DNA of 5,705 bases from SLQH01 sp964612995 (GTDB taxonomy: Bacteria > Planctomycetota > UBA11346): contig CAZTGE010000205.1 in assembly GCA_964612995.1 (NCBI GenBank), positions 1-5,705 of the forward strand. The letters are read 5' to 3'. Every line of letters begins with the position of its first letter. Position 1 is the stretch's first letter. A program made the position numbers and the translations under genes. Of the stretch, positions 1-5,545 are shown in pieces. The notes beneath the pieces were generated by a model. The model made no database searches. It worked only from the letters and a program-made list of their open reading frames with translations, and was not told the DNA's origin.

Positions 1-9
1 CGCCGGGTC

Positions 10-942
10 TCAGGGGCCGGTTGACCTCGGTAGGGCGTCGAAGGCCGCGATGACCGCCGCCACCGTCGGCCAGCCGGTCGCATCGCCGATGGCGTGCTGG
101 CCCCAGGGGCGGGTGCGCTGGGGATCGCCGACACCGAAGATGCCGAGGGTGGGGGCGCCGACCCCGGCGGCCAGGTGCATCGGCCCGGAGTCGTTGGCGA
201 GCACGCGGCGGGCGCCGGCGAGCACCGCGGCGTAGGCGCCCAGGCCGAGACCGGAGAGCTGGGTGGCGCGGGGGGCACTGCGTGCGCACTGCTCCTCCTC
301 GCCCGGTCCCGGGCAGACCACCAGCGGCAGGTCGCGCTTGGCCAGGATCTCGCTGCAGGCTCGCCAGTGGGGCCAGACCTTGCTCGCCCCGGCGATGGTG
401 CCGGTGGCCGCGGGGCAGAGCGCGACATAGCCCGGGCCGACTCCGGTTGCGGTCAGGGCGTCGGCGGCGGCCCGGCGGTGTTCGGGGGTGGGGCTGAGCC
501 GGGCGGTGCGGGATGGACTGTCGGGGAAGGGTGCGGTCGGGGCCCAGCGGTCGCGGACAGCCGCGGCGAGGGCCCAGTAGTGTTCGACCTCGTGGCCGGT
601 CGCCCGCCGCGGCAGCGCGCGGGCGAGCAGGGGGCTGCGCAGATCGCCAGCGTAACCCACGGCCCGCACACCCCCCAGGCGTGCGGCGAGTGCGGTGCCG
701 AGGCTGTTGGTGAACAGCAGGCCCTTGCGCGCTCCGGTCGCGCGCAGGGCGCGGGCACCGGCGCGCACGCCGCGTCCGGCCGCGGTGACCCGCCAGGGGC
801 AGCTGGCGAGCAGGTCCGTGGCCCAGCTGCGGCCGACGCAGTGGCAGGTGAAGCCGGCCGCGTGGAGCGCATGGAGAGCCGGCAGGGCCATGACCACGTC
901 GCCGACCCAGTTGGGCAGGCGTACCGCCAAGGGCGTGCTCAC
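10..942 (-). CDS. Glycosyltransferase family 9 protein (ADP-heptose:LPS heptosyltransferase-like)
   Basis: This 310-residue protein looks like a GT9 glycosyltransferase, the family that moves heptose from ADP-heptose onto the inner core of lipopolysaccharide at the cytoplasmic face of the inner membrane. The N-terminus has the family's RLPNWVGDVVMALPAL motif (residues 8-23), with Asp15 at the position of the catalytic base. GASKVWP (185-191) holds the conserved lysine Lys188. The C-terminal half has the donor-binding NDSGPMHLAAGVGAPTLGIFG block (250-270), with the DSGPMH signature. The start is GTG at 942, four bases inside the end of the HAD gene (GTGA overlap), and I see no Shine-Dalgarno sequence, so translation is probably coupled. 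It is last in the visible operon, and no terminator is visible before the window edge. It is somewhat shorter than typical WaaC/WaaF enzymes (about 320-350 residues). Family assignment is firm; acceptor and sugar are not, so no gene symbol is given. Confidence 0.9.
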   Translation of the reverse strand: MSTPLAVRLPNWVGDVVMALPALHALHAAGFTCHCVGRSWATDLLASCPWRVTAAGRGVRAGARALRATGARKGLLFTNSLGTALAARLGGVRAVGYAGDLRSPLLARALPRRATGHEVEHYWALAAAVRDRWAPTAPFPDSPSRTARLSPTPEHRRAAADALTATGVGPGYVALCPAATGTIAGASKVWPHWRACSEILAKRDLPLVVCPGPGEEEQCARSAPRATQLSGLGLGAYAAVLAGARRVLANDSGPMHLAAGVGAPTLGIFGVGDPQRTRPWGQHAIGDATGWPTVAAVIAAFDALPRSTGP

Positions 943-1625
943 GTCGTGGGGTCCGCTTCGAGCGCTGCGATCAATGCCTCCGGATCGAGTCCGCCATGTG
1001 GTTCGACGGCGAGAAAGGCGGTGCCCGCGGCGCTCGCGGCGCCGCCGTCCTCGCGCGGGTTGTCGCCGATGTGGAGGATCTCGTGCGGTGCCAGGTCGAG
1101 GTGCTCGGCGATCGCCACCAGCATGTCCGGATCCGGCTTGGGCCGGCCGCGCAGGGTGGAGGGCAACACGAGGACGAAGGGTCCGAGGCCGAGCTCGGCG
1201 ATCACCGGCCGGACACGCAGGTCGAAATTGCTTGCGATCGCGGCGGGGATCTCGCGCCGGCGCAGTTCGGCCAGCGATTCGACCACGCCCGGCAGCACCC
1301 GCCAGCGTCGGGCCTCGCCGAAGGCGGTGAATACCGCCGCGGTGAGGTTCTCTGGCACCGGCTTGCCGGTGGCGGCGATGAAGCAGTCCTGGACCACGGC
1401 GGTCCAGAATGCGCGGGCGTCGTCCTCATCGCGTCCATAGGGCACCGGCCAGCCGCTGCGCACGCGGTGGAAGCAGGGTACGAAGTGGGCACGCATGGTC
1501 TCGACCGCGACGGTGACGCCGTGCTCGCGGGCCAGCTCGGCATAGATCGCACCAGGGTGCGGATCCGGAGTGACGATGGTGCCGTGGAAGTCGAGGGTGA
1601 CGGCGCGGATGCCCATGCCTGCCAT
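939..1625 (-). CDS. HAD-superfamily hydrolase, HDHD3/REG-2-like (subfamily IA), with atypical motif I
   Basis: A 228-residue HAD-like hydrolase. Motif I is LDFHGT (residues 11-16): Asp12 is the nucleophile, but the +2 position, usually Asp in phosphatases, is His14. Motif II is Ser132 in ASNFD, motif III is Lys163 in RPKPD, and motif IV is HIGDNPRED (185-193) followed by a GAASAAG stretch. A helical cap fills roughly residues 20-105. The order WRVLPGV (108-114), then SNFDLR, then HIGDN resembles the HDHD3/REG-2 branch of subfamily IA, whose substrates are mostly unknown. I chose ATG 1625 although the frame is open upstream to 1835, because that extension lies wholly inside the preceding gene and has no family-like sequence. 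The ATG shares its A with that gene's TGA stop (TGATG), with no good Shine-Dalgarno sequence, which suggests coupling. A start at 1616 (MGIRAV) is possible. The 3' end overlaps the glycosyltransferase start. A small-molecule or sugar-phosphate phosphatase is the default guess, weakened by His14. Confidence 0.88.
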   Translation of the reverse strand: MAGMGIRAVTLDFHGTIVTPDPHPGAIYAELAREHGVTVAVETMRAHFVPCFHRVRSGWPVPYGRDEDDARAFWTAVVQDCFIAATGKPVPENLTAAVFTAFGEARRWRVLPGVVESLAELRRREIPAAIASNFDLRVRPVIAELGLGPFVLVLPSTLRGRPKPDPDMLVAIAEHLDLAPHEILHIGDNPREDGGAASAAGTAFLAVEPHGGLDPEALIAALEADPTT

Positions 1626-2155
1626 CAGCCGATGTCGAGGAACCAGGAGGCGAAGCGGATCATCAGGCCGTTGGTCGCCAGCTTGGTTCCCCGAACCATC
1701 TTCTTGTGCGCCTTGAGCCGCTCGCGCACCTTCTTGCGGAATTGCTCGCTGAGCCAGACCATGATCAGGGCGAAGATCGGCGCGAGGATCAGGCCGAGTA
1801 CGGTGGAACCGAGGTGGAAGTGGTCCGAGAGCCACGAGTGGTAGAGCAGGGGGACGTCGGCCGCGGCCCGGGCGAGGCCGTCCAGGCTACGGCCCACTGC
1901 GAGCGCGGCTGGGGCGAAGAACAGCGAGAGCACCGCTCCGATGGCCCAGAACATCAGCACCGAACCGAAGTGGCAGTTGATCACGATCGCCACCGTCAGC
2001 ACCGAGAGTCCGAGCGGGGCGGGCCAGGTGAAGCCTGGCAGCACCGGCATGAAGCCCAGCAACGTGCCGAGCAGCACGCCGAGGAAGACCTGCCACGGTG
2101 CGTTCGAGCCGTTGACGATCTTGAAGAAACGACGGATCAGCGAGAGCGGATTCAT
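1625..2155 (-). CDS. TIGR03546-type inner-membrane protein (DUF2062-like)
   Basis: A 176-residue integral membrane protein that I recognise as the TIGR03546 type, an uncharacterised family usually encoded next to TIGR03545, as here. A short amphipathic N-terminus (1-20) leads into APWQVFLGVLLGTLLGFMP (19-37), a glycine-rich hydrophobic segment ending in a proline motif. Further hydrophobic stretches lie at about 46-60, 63-85 and 116-136, giving three or four membrane passes. The C-terminal tail is strongly basic (QFRKKVRERLKAHKKMVRG, 138-156), consistent with a cytoplasmic end by the positive-inside rule. The first segment resembles DUF2062 proteins, which share a W-x(4)-G-x(3)-G-x(2)-P-like pattern; that distant relationship is my inference. 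ATG 2155 follows the stop of the TIGR03545-type gene by one base (TGAGATG). Upstream there are only G runs, not a clear Shine-Dalgarno sequence. No catalytic residues are recognisable, and the function is unknown. Confidence 0.88.
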   Translation of the reverse strand: MNPLSLIRRFFKIVNGSNAPWQVFLGVLLGTLLGFMPVLPGFTWPAPLGLSVLTVAIVINCHFGSVLMFWAIGAVLSLFFAPAALAVGRSLDGLARAAADVPLLYHSWLSDHFHLGSTVLGLILAPIFALIMVWLSEQFRKKVRERLKAHKKMVRGTKLATNGLMIRFASWFLDIG

Positions 2156-2156
2156 C

Positions 2157-3833
2157 TCAGCGCCCCAATCCCCGGATGAAGTCCTTGGCTTTGTCCTCGA
2201 GTTCCTTGCCCTGGTCCTTGCCGCTCTCCAGGCGGTCCTTGAGCGCCTCGTCGGGATCGCGTTCGCCCTCGACGATGTCCTTGATCCCCTGTTCGGCCTC
2301 GCTGCGGGCGCGCTCGCGCAGCTCTCTGGCCTGCTCCGCGACCTGGCGCTTGCCGGCTTCGGCCGCGCGTTCGGCCATCGTCTTGAGGTGCTGCTGGATC
2401 GATCCGAGCAGTCCTTCCAGGCCCAGACCCTTGGCCATCGGCGCCCAGGGCGCGCCGCCGAGTTCGATGGTCCACACCAGTTCCAGTGGGCGCTCGGGAT
2501 CGATCTGTTGCTGGAGCCGGTGCAACCGCTCCAGCAACCCGGCCACCTTCTGCGCGGTCGACCCGGCGCCTTCCACCGGGCGCATGCGCGGGTCGCGCAT
2601 GCTCACCACGATGCTTCCGTCGAGTGCGCCATCGGTCCAGGCGGCGTCGACGGCGATGTGGGTCGGCCCCGATAGCTTGTAGGCCGCCACCTGCTCGCCG
2701 GCCACGGTGGCGCTGGCGAGGTGGGCGAGGTCGACGCCATCCCAGACGATGGCCAGCTCGCCACGGCCGCTTTCACGCCAGAAGCGCTCCAGGACGATGG
2801 CGCCGGCCGCGCGGGTGGTGAAGCGGCCCTGCAGCTCGGTGCGCTCGCCCGGGTCGAGGATCGGGGTGACCATCGAGCCCTGCAGCTGCCAGGCGCCGAT
2901 GTCCAGCGGGTCGGGCGCGGTCTCGGCCGTCGCCTGCCGTTCGGGCAGTTCGATGCGCTCGCCGTCGAACGCGAGTTCGCGGATCAGCATTCGGGGAACG
3001 CGCCGGTTGTAGGGTCCGGCGAAGGGCTCGTAGCGCACCGAGTCGCGCCGCGGGTCGATCTGGATCGGTCGCTCGGCTTCCTCCTCGCCCTTGTCCTCGC
3101 CGCGGCTCATGTATCGCCGGGCGCGATCGAGCCACGGCTTCCACCGTTTGTAGATCGCGACCCAGTCGGTCGGCGGTTCCTGATCTTCGATCTCCGCGTC
3201 TTCCGGGAGCTCCTCCTCAGGAGGCTGGAGGAAGTCGGGCAGAGTGCCGTCGGGGAAGCGCCGCGCGCTGAAGCTGGCTCTGGTCAGGGCGAGGCGGTCG
3301 AAGACCATGTCGCGGTCGGCGAGACTGGCCATCAGGCCGATGTCGACGGTCGCCTCCTCGGCGGCGATGATGGTATGGCTGGCCTGTTCGTTCCACTCCT
3401 GCAAGGCGGCTTGCCGCATGGAGGCCCGGGTCGCGAACAGGTCGATGTCGATCGCGGTCTGTTGGCTGAGGGCCATGTTCTCGTGCTGGATGGCGCGGCG
3501 CAGGCGTTCGGCGAGCATCGGTTCGAGCAGCAGTTCGAACAGCGCCCAGCCGGCGGCGATGAGCGCCACCAACAGCACCACCCCGCCCCAGCGGATCAGG
3601 CCCGGTCGCTTGACCGCGGCCGCTTCCTCGGCCTCTTCCTCGGCCTCATCTTCGGCTTCCTGCGCTGTCTGCACCTCGGCGGCGTCCGGGTCTGGCGATG
3701 GCTGGTCCGCAGGCGGTGCCGCCTCGGGGTCGTCCGCGTGCGCGGGGGCGACAGGCCTCGGGTCGGGCGAGGGCTGCTCGCTCGGGGGGGCGGCCCGTTC
3801 ATCAGGGCGCTGCGGTGCGGTGTCCTCGCTCAT
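2157..3833 (-). CDS. TIGR03545-type single-pass membrane protein, uncharacterised
   Basis: A 558-residue protein of the TIGR03545 type, found in outer-membrane bacteria and usually paired with TIGR03546. Residues 1-75 are disordered, rich in Pro, Ala, Asp and Glu, with a near-repeat (APPSEQPSPDP at 15-25, APPADQPSPDP at 39-49) and an acidic run (about 58-71). KRP plus one transmembrane helix (about 82-103) follow, so residues 105-558 are probably periplasmic. The large domain has an insert rich in acidic residues (about 204-255) and then alternating beta-like segments (about 280-415). Residues 475-556 are a charged alpha-helical, probably coiled-coil tail. The beta segments recall AsmA-like proteins, but this is a weak impression. 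The frame is open up to 4046. I place the start at ATG 3833 because GAGG (3841-3844) sits 7 nt upstream, and the extra 71 residues would lie mostly inside the FHA gene and look like an out-of-frame translation. The molecular function is unknown. Confidence 0.88.
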   Translation of the reverse strand: MSEDTAPQRPDERAAPPSEQPSPDPRPVAPAHADDPEAAPPADQPSPDPDAAEVQTAQEAEDEAEEEAEEAAAVKRPGLIRWGGVVLLVALIAAGWALFELLLEPMLAERLRRAIQHENMALSQQTAIDIDLFATRASMRQAALQEWNEQASHTIIAAEEATVDIGLMASLADRDMVFDRLALTRASFSARRFPDGTLPDFLQPPEEELPEDAEIEDQEPPTDWVAIYKRWKPWLDRARRYMSRGEDKGEEEAERPIQIDPRRDSVRYEPFAGPYNRRVPRMLIRELAFDGERIELPERQATAETAPDPLDIGAWQLQGSMVTPILDPGERTELQGRFTTRAAGAIVLERFWRESGRGELAIVWDGVDLAHLASATVAGEQVAAYKLSGPTHIAVDAAWTDGALDGSIVVSMRDPRMRPVEGAGSTAQKVAGLLERLHRLQQQIDPERPLELVWTIELGGAPWAPMAKGLGLEGLLGSIQQHLKTMAERAAEAGKRQVAEQARELRERARSEAEQGIKDIVEGERDPDEALKDRLESGKDQGKELEDKAKDFIRGLGR

Positions 3834-3840
3834 GACCTTT

Positions 3841-3844
3841 CCTC
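3841..3844 (-). promoter_or_regulatory. Ribosome binding site of the TIGR03545-type gene
   Basis: On the minus strand GAGG, within CGAGGAAAGG, lies 7 nt before ATG 3833. It falls in the 31-nt gap after the FHA gene's stop. It supports the ATG at 3833 over the longer open frame that begins at 4046. Confidence 0.6.
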
Positions 3845-3864
3845 GGGACCGGGGCGGAGGGGAA

Positions 3865-4389
3865 TCAGGCGTCGCCGGCAGCGATGAGTTGCGGCACCAC
3901 GTTGTGGTGGCCGCAGCGTGGGCAGTCCAGGGTCTCGCCGGACAGGCGATGGGCGACCGAGAGCCAGGCGGTGCACCGGCCGCAGGGCATCGCCTCAGGC
4001 GGATCGTCGGCGCCGCGCTCGCGCGTGGGGACGCTGCCTGACGCATCGCCGACGAGGTCGTCGGCCGAGAGCTCGATGCCCTTGTCTGGTCGGCGTTGGC
4101 GATAGTGGAAGGTCAGGCGCACGTTGCCGAGCTTGATCCGGTCGCGCTCGCCCAGCTGATGTCGCTGTTCGATCCGTTCGTTGCCGACCCGGGTGCCGTT
4201 GGCGCTGCCGAGATCCTCGACATACCAGGTCTCGCCTTCACGGACCAGCGCGCAGTGCTGGCGCGAGATGCGTTCGCTCGCCAGCGAGATATCGCAGTCA
4301 GACGACCGGCCGAGGACCACGCGCTCGCCCTTGAGGTCCTTGATCTCGTGTCCGTCCTGGTCCTTGTAGCGGATGGTGATGCTGGCCAC
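3865..4389 (-). CDS. FHA domain protein with C-terminal zinc ribbon
   Basis: A 174-residue soluble protein with two parts. Residues 1-97 form a forkhead-associated domain, a module that binds phosphothreonine peptides. The key positions are present: Gly27-Arg28 (VVLGRSSDCDI), Ser42-Arg43-x-His45 (ISRQH) and Asn64-Gly65 (GSANGT). After a polar linker, CGRC (136-139) and CPRCGH (156-161) supply four cysteines (136, 139, 156, 159) that should form a zinc ribbon. There is no signal peptide or membrane segment, so the protein is predicted to be cytoplasmic. The start is GTG 4389, with AAGGAG five bases upstream. It is the first gene of the minus-strand operon, 31 nt before the TIGR03545-type gene. 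No Ser/Thr kinase or phosphatase of the FHA-linked kinds lies in the window, so the phosphorylated partner is unknown. The domain calls are firm; the biological role is open. Confidence 0.92.
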   Translation of the reverse strand: MASITIRYKDQDGHEIKDLKGERVVLGRSSDCDISLASERISRQHCALVREGETWYVEDLGSANGTRVGNERIEQRHQLGERDRIKLGNVRLTFHYRQRRPDKGIELSADDLVGDASGSVPTRERGADDPPEAMPCGRCTAWLSVAHRLSGETLDCPRCGHHNVVPQLIAAGDA

Positions 4390-4394
4390 GCCTG

Positions 4395-4400
4395 CTCCTT
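4395..4400 (-). promoter_or_regulatory. Ribosome binding site AAGGAG of the FHA gene
   Basis: AAGGAG on the minus strand sits 5 nt before the GTG codon at 4389. This strong match fixes the GTG as the start, and there is no in-frame ATG upstream that competes with it. Confidence 0.75.
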
Positions 4401-4427
4401 GTCGTTGCCGGGTGCGACGACCGGATC

Positions 4428-4455
4428 AGACTAGCTCGGAGGCCGACGCGATCAA
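4428..4455 (-). promoter_or_regulatory. Candidate sigma70-like promoter of the five-gene minus-strand operon
   Basis: Read on the minus strand, TTGATC (4455-4450) matches four of six bases of the -35 consensus. After a 16-nt spacer, TAGTCT (4433-4428) keeps the important first T, second A and last T of the -10 box. Transcription would start near 4421, leaving a leader of about 31 nt that carries the FHA gene's AAGGAG. The position is sensible, but both boxes are imperfect, so this remains a prediction. Confidence 0.4.
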
Positions 4456-4471
4456 CGCCGGTCGCCGCCGG

Positions 4472-4481
4472 CCGGATCCGG
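4472..4481. repeat. 10-bp perfect palindrome CCGGATCCGG in the divergent intergenic region
   Basis: The sequence CCGGATCCGG equals its own reverse complement. It lies 17-26 nt upstream of the candidate -35 box of the minus-strand operon. A similar palindrome, CCGGGCCCGG, occurs at 4562-4571, centred exactly 90 bp away. Such sites could bind a dimeric regulator, but short GC palindromes are expected by chance in DNA this rich in G and C. Confidence 0.25.
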
Positions 4482-4510
4482 GTGCGTCTTCCAATCTATC
4501 CGGGCTGCGC

Positions 4511-4539
4511 CCGACAACGCTGTGGCGATGCTCTACAGC
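4511..4539 (+). promoter_or_regulatory. Weak candidate promoter for panC
   Basis: CCGACA (4511-4516) matches four of six -35 bases and is followed after 17 nt by TACAGC (4534-4539), which matches three of six -10 bases but lacks the final T. Transcription from here would give a leader of about 90 nt containing the hairpin at 4556-4578. No better pair was seen upstream of panC. Confidence 0.22.
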
Positions 4540-4555
4540 GGTCCGGGCGCGCAGC

Positions 4556-4578
4556 CGTACGCCGGGCCCGGGCGTGCG
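4556..4578 (+). other. GC-rich hairpin in the panC leader
   Basis: Bases 4556-4563 (CGTACGCC) can pair with 4571-4578 (GGCGTGCG), giving an 8-bp stem with one G-U pair and a 7-nt loop (GGGCCCG). The loop and inner stem also contain the palindrome CCGGGCCCGG (4562-4571). No T run follows on either strand, so it is not a classical intrinsic terminator. It sits 57 nt before the panC start and could be a leader structure or an operator. I recognise no known riboswitch here. Confidence 0.35.
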
Positions 4579-4624
4579 CAGATGGGCGTTGATCGCTCGA
4601 GGCTCGGCTCGAAGGTGCCGGGCC

Positions 4625-4630
4625 AGGAGG
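4625..4630 (+). promoter_or_regulatory. Ribosome binding site AGGAGG of panC
   Basis: A perfect AGGAGG lies 5 nt before ATG 4636. It decides the start of panC: the frame is open 38 codons further up to an ATG at 4522, but those codons encode no PanC-like sequence. Confidence 0.85.
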
Positions 4631-4635
4631 GCGCC

Positions 4636-5505
4636 ATGCAGACCTGTCAGACCATTGACGCCATGCGCGAATGGGTGCGTGCGGCGAAGGCCGACGACGC
4701 GCGGATCGGCTTCGTGCCGACCATGGGCGCGCTGCATGCCGGGCACCGTTCGCTGATCCAGACCGCGCGCGGTGAGGCAGATCGCACGGTGGTCTCGATC
4801 TTCGTCAACCCGACCCAGTTCGACGAGAATAGCGACCTCGAGAACTATCCCACCTCGCTGGCGGCCGACCTCGACGCCTGCCGCGAGGAGGGGGTCGACA
4901 CGGTGTTCACCCCCAGCGCCGCTGAGATGTACCCCGACGGGTTCGCGACCTTCATCGACGTGGTCGGGCCCTTGAGCGACAAGCTCTGCGCGGCGGTGCG
5001 CCCGGGGCATTTCCGCGGAGTGTGCACCGTGGTGGCCAAGTTGTTCAACATCGTCCAGCCCGACCTGGCGGTGTTCGGCCAGAAGGACCTGCAGCAGGCG
5101 CTGATCATCCAGCGGATGGTCAACGACCTGGCCATGCCGGTGGAGATGCGGCTGTGCCCGACCGTGCGCGAACCCGATGGTCTGGCGATGAGCAGCCGCA
5201 ACCGCCGTCTGGGCGAGGACGCCCGGCGCAAGGCGCGTTCGTTGATCGTCGGCCTGGACGAAGCCAATCGGGCCTTCCGCGATGGCGAGCGCTCCAGCGT
5301 CAGGTTGATCGAGATCTGCGCCCAGGAACTGCTGCAGTATCCGGATGTCGACCTCGATTACGCCGACGTGATCGACGTCGCCGGCTTCCGCGAGACCGAC
5401 CAGGCCACCGCCAACTGCGTGCTCGCCGTGGCCGCGTTCATCGAAGGCGTGCGTCTGATCGATCACATCCATCTCGGTTCGCCGCCCTTGGAGGTGGCCA
5501 GGTGA
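4636..5505 (+). CDS. panC: Pantothenate synthetase (pantoate--beta-alanine ligase, EC 6.3.2.1)
   Basis: This 289-residue cytoplasmic enzyme joins pantoate and beta-alanine with ATP, through a pantoyl-adenylate, to make pantothenate (vitamin B5), the precursor of coenzyme A. It belongs to the nucleotidyltransferase superfamily with a HIGH-like motif: FVPTMGALHAGH (26-37) has Met30, His34 and His37. NPTQF (58-62) carries the substrate-binding Gln61. RPGHFRGVCTVVAKLFNIV (122-140) is a family signature. FGQKD (147-151) holds Lys150 and Asp151, and MSSRN (185-189) is the KMSKS-like ATP-binding loop. The C-terminal dimer domain (about 180-289) is complete. Length is close to the usual 280-290 residues, and no key residue is missing. 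The start at ATG 4636 is supported by AGGAGG. panB and panD, often neighbours, are not in the window; upstream is the divergent FHA operon and downstream a helicase gene after 40 nt. Confidence 0.97.
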   Translation: MQTCQTIDAMREWVRAAKADDARIGFVPTMGALHAGHRSLIQTARGEADRTVVSIFVNPTQFDENSDLENYPTSLAADLDACREEGVDTVFTPSAAEMYPDGFATFIDVVGPLSDKLCAAVRPGHFRGVCTVVAKLFNIVQPDLAVFGQKDLQQALIIQRMVNDLAMPVEMRLCPTVREPDGLAMSSRNRRLGEDARRKARSLIVGLDEANRAFRDGERSSVRLIEICAQELLQYPDVDLDYADVIDVAGFRETDQATANCVLAVAAFIEGVRLIDHIHLGSPPLEVAR

Positions 5506-5534
5506 TCATGGCTGGCGGTGGAGCGGGCGATCGC

Positions 5535-5539
5535 AGGAG
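5535..5539 (+). promoter_or_regulatory. Ribosome binding site AGGAG of the helicase gene
   Basis: AGGAG lies 6 nt before ATG 5546, in the 40-nt gap after panC. It favours that ATG over the in-frame ATG at 5570 (MNDRQ), although many relatives begin close to the latter. No terminator or obvious promoter is seen between panC and this gene, so co-transcription is possible. Confidence 0.6.
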
Positions 5540-5545
5540 CGGCCG

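Noticed and set aside
10..942. Firm naming of the glycosyltransferase as waaF or waaC
   Set aside because: The GT9 motifs are clear, but donor and acceptor specificity cannot be told from the sequence, and no LPS core cluster is visible around it.
94..1440. Open frame of 448 codons on the plus strand, opposite the glycosyltransferase and HAD genes
   Set aside because: Its product is low-complexity Gly/Ala/Arg-rich sequence with no recognisable motif, and both minus-strand genes beneath it carry complete family motifs. Long antisense frames are expected at this GC content.
1626..1835. N-terminal extension of the HAD gene by 70 residues
   Set aside because: It lies within the TIGR03546-type gene, and the HAD motif I begins just after ATG 1625, as is normal for the family.
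2721..3887. Open frame of 388 codons on the plus strand, opposite the TIGR03545-type gene
   Set aside because: It is antisense to a well supported gene, has no family-like sequence, and starts without a ribosome binding site I can see.
3834..4046. N-terminal extension of the TIGR03545-type gene by 71 residues
   Set aside because: Most of the extension overlaps the FHA gene in another frame, its sequence is Arg/Pro-rich and unlike the family, and the ATG at 3833 has its own ribosome binding site.
4501..4513. Hairpin CGGGC-TGC-GCCCG as a terminator
   Set aside because: The stem has only 5 bp and no T run follows on either strand; it also sits between divergent genes, where no terminator is needed.
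4426..5472. Open frame of 348 codons on the minus strand, opposite panC
   Set aside because: The product is His/Asp/Arg-rich and typical of the reverse complement of a GC-rich gene; panC on the other strand has every catalytic motif.
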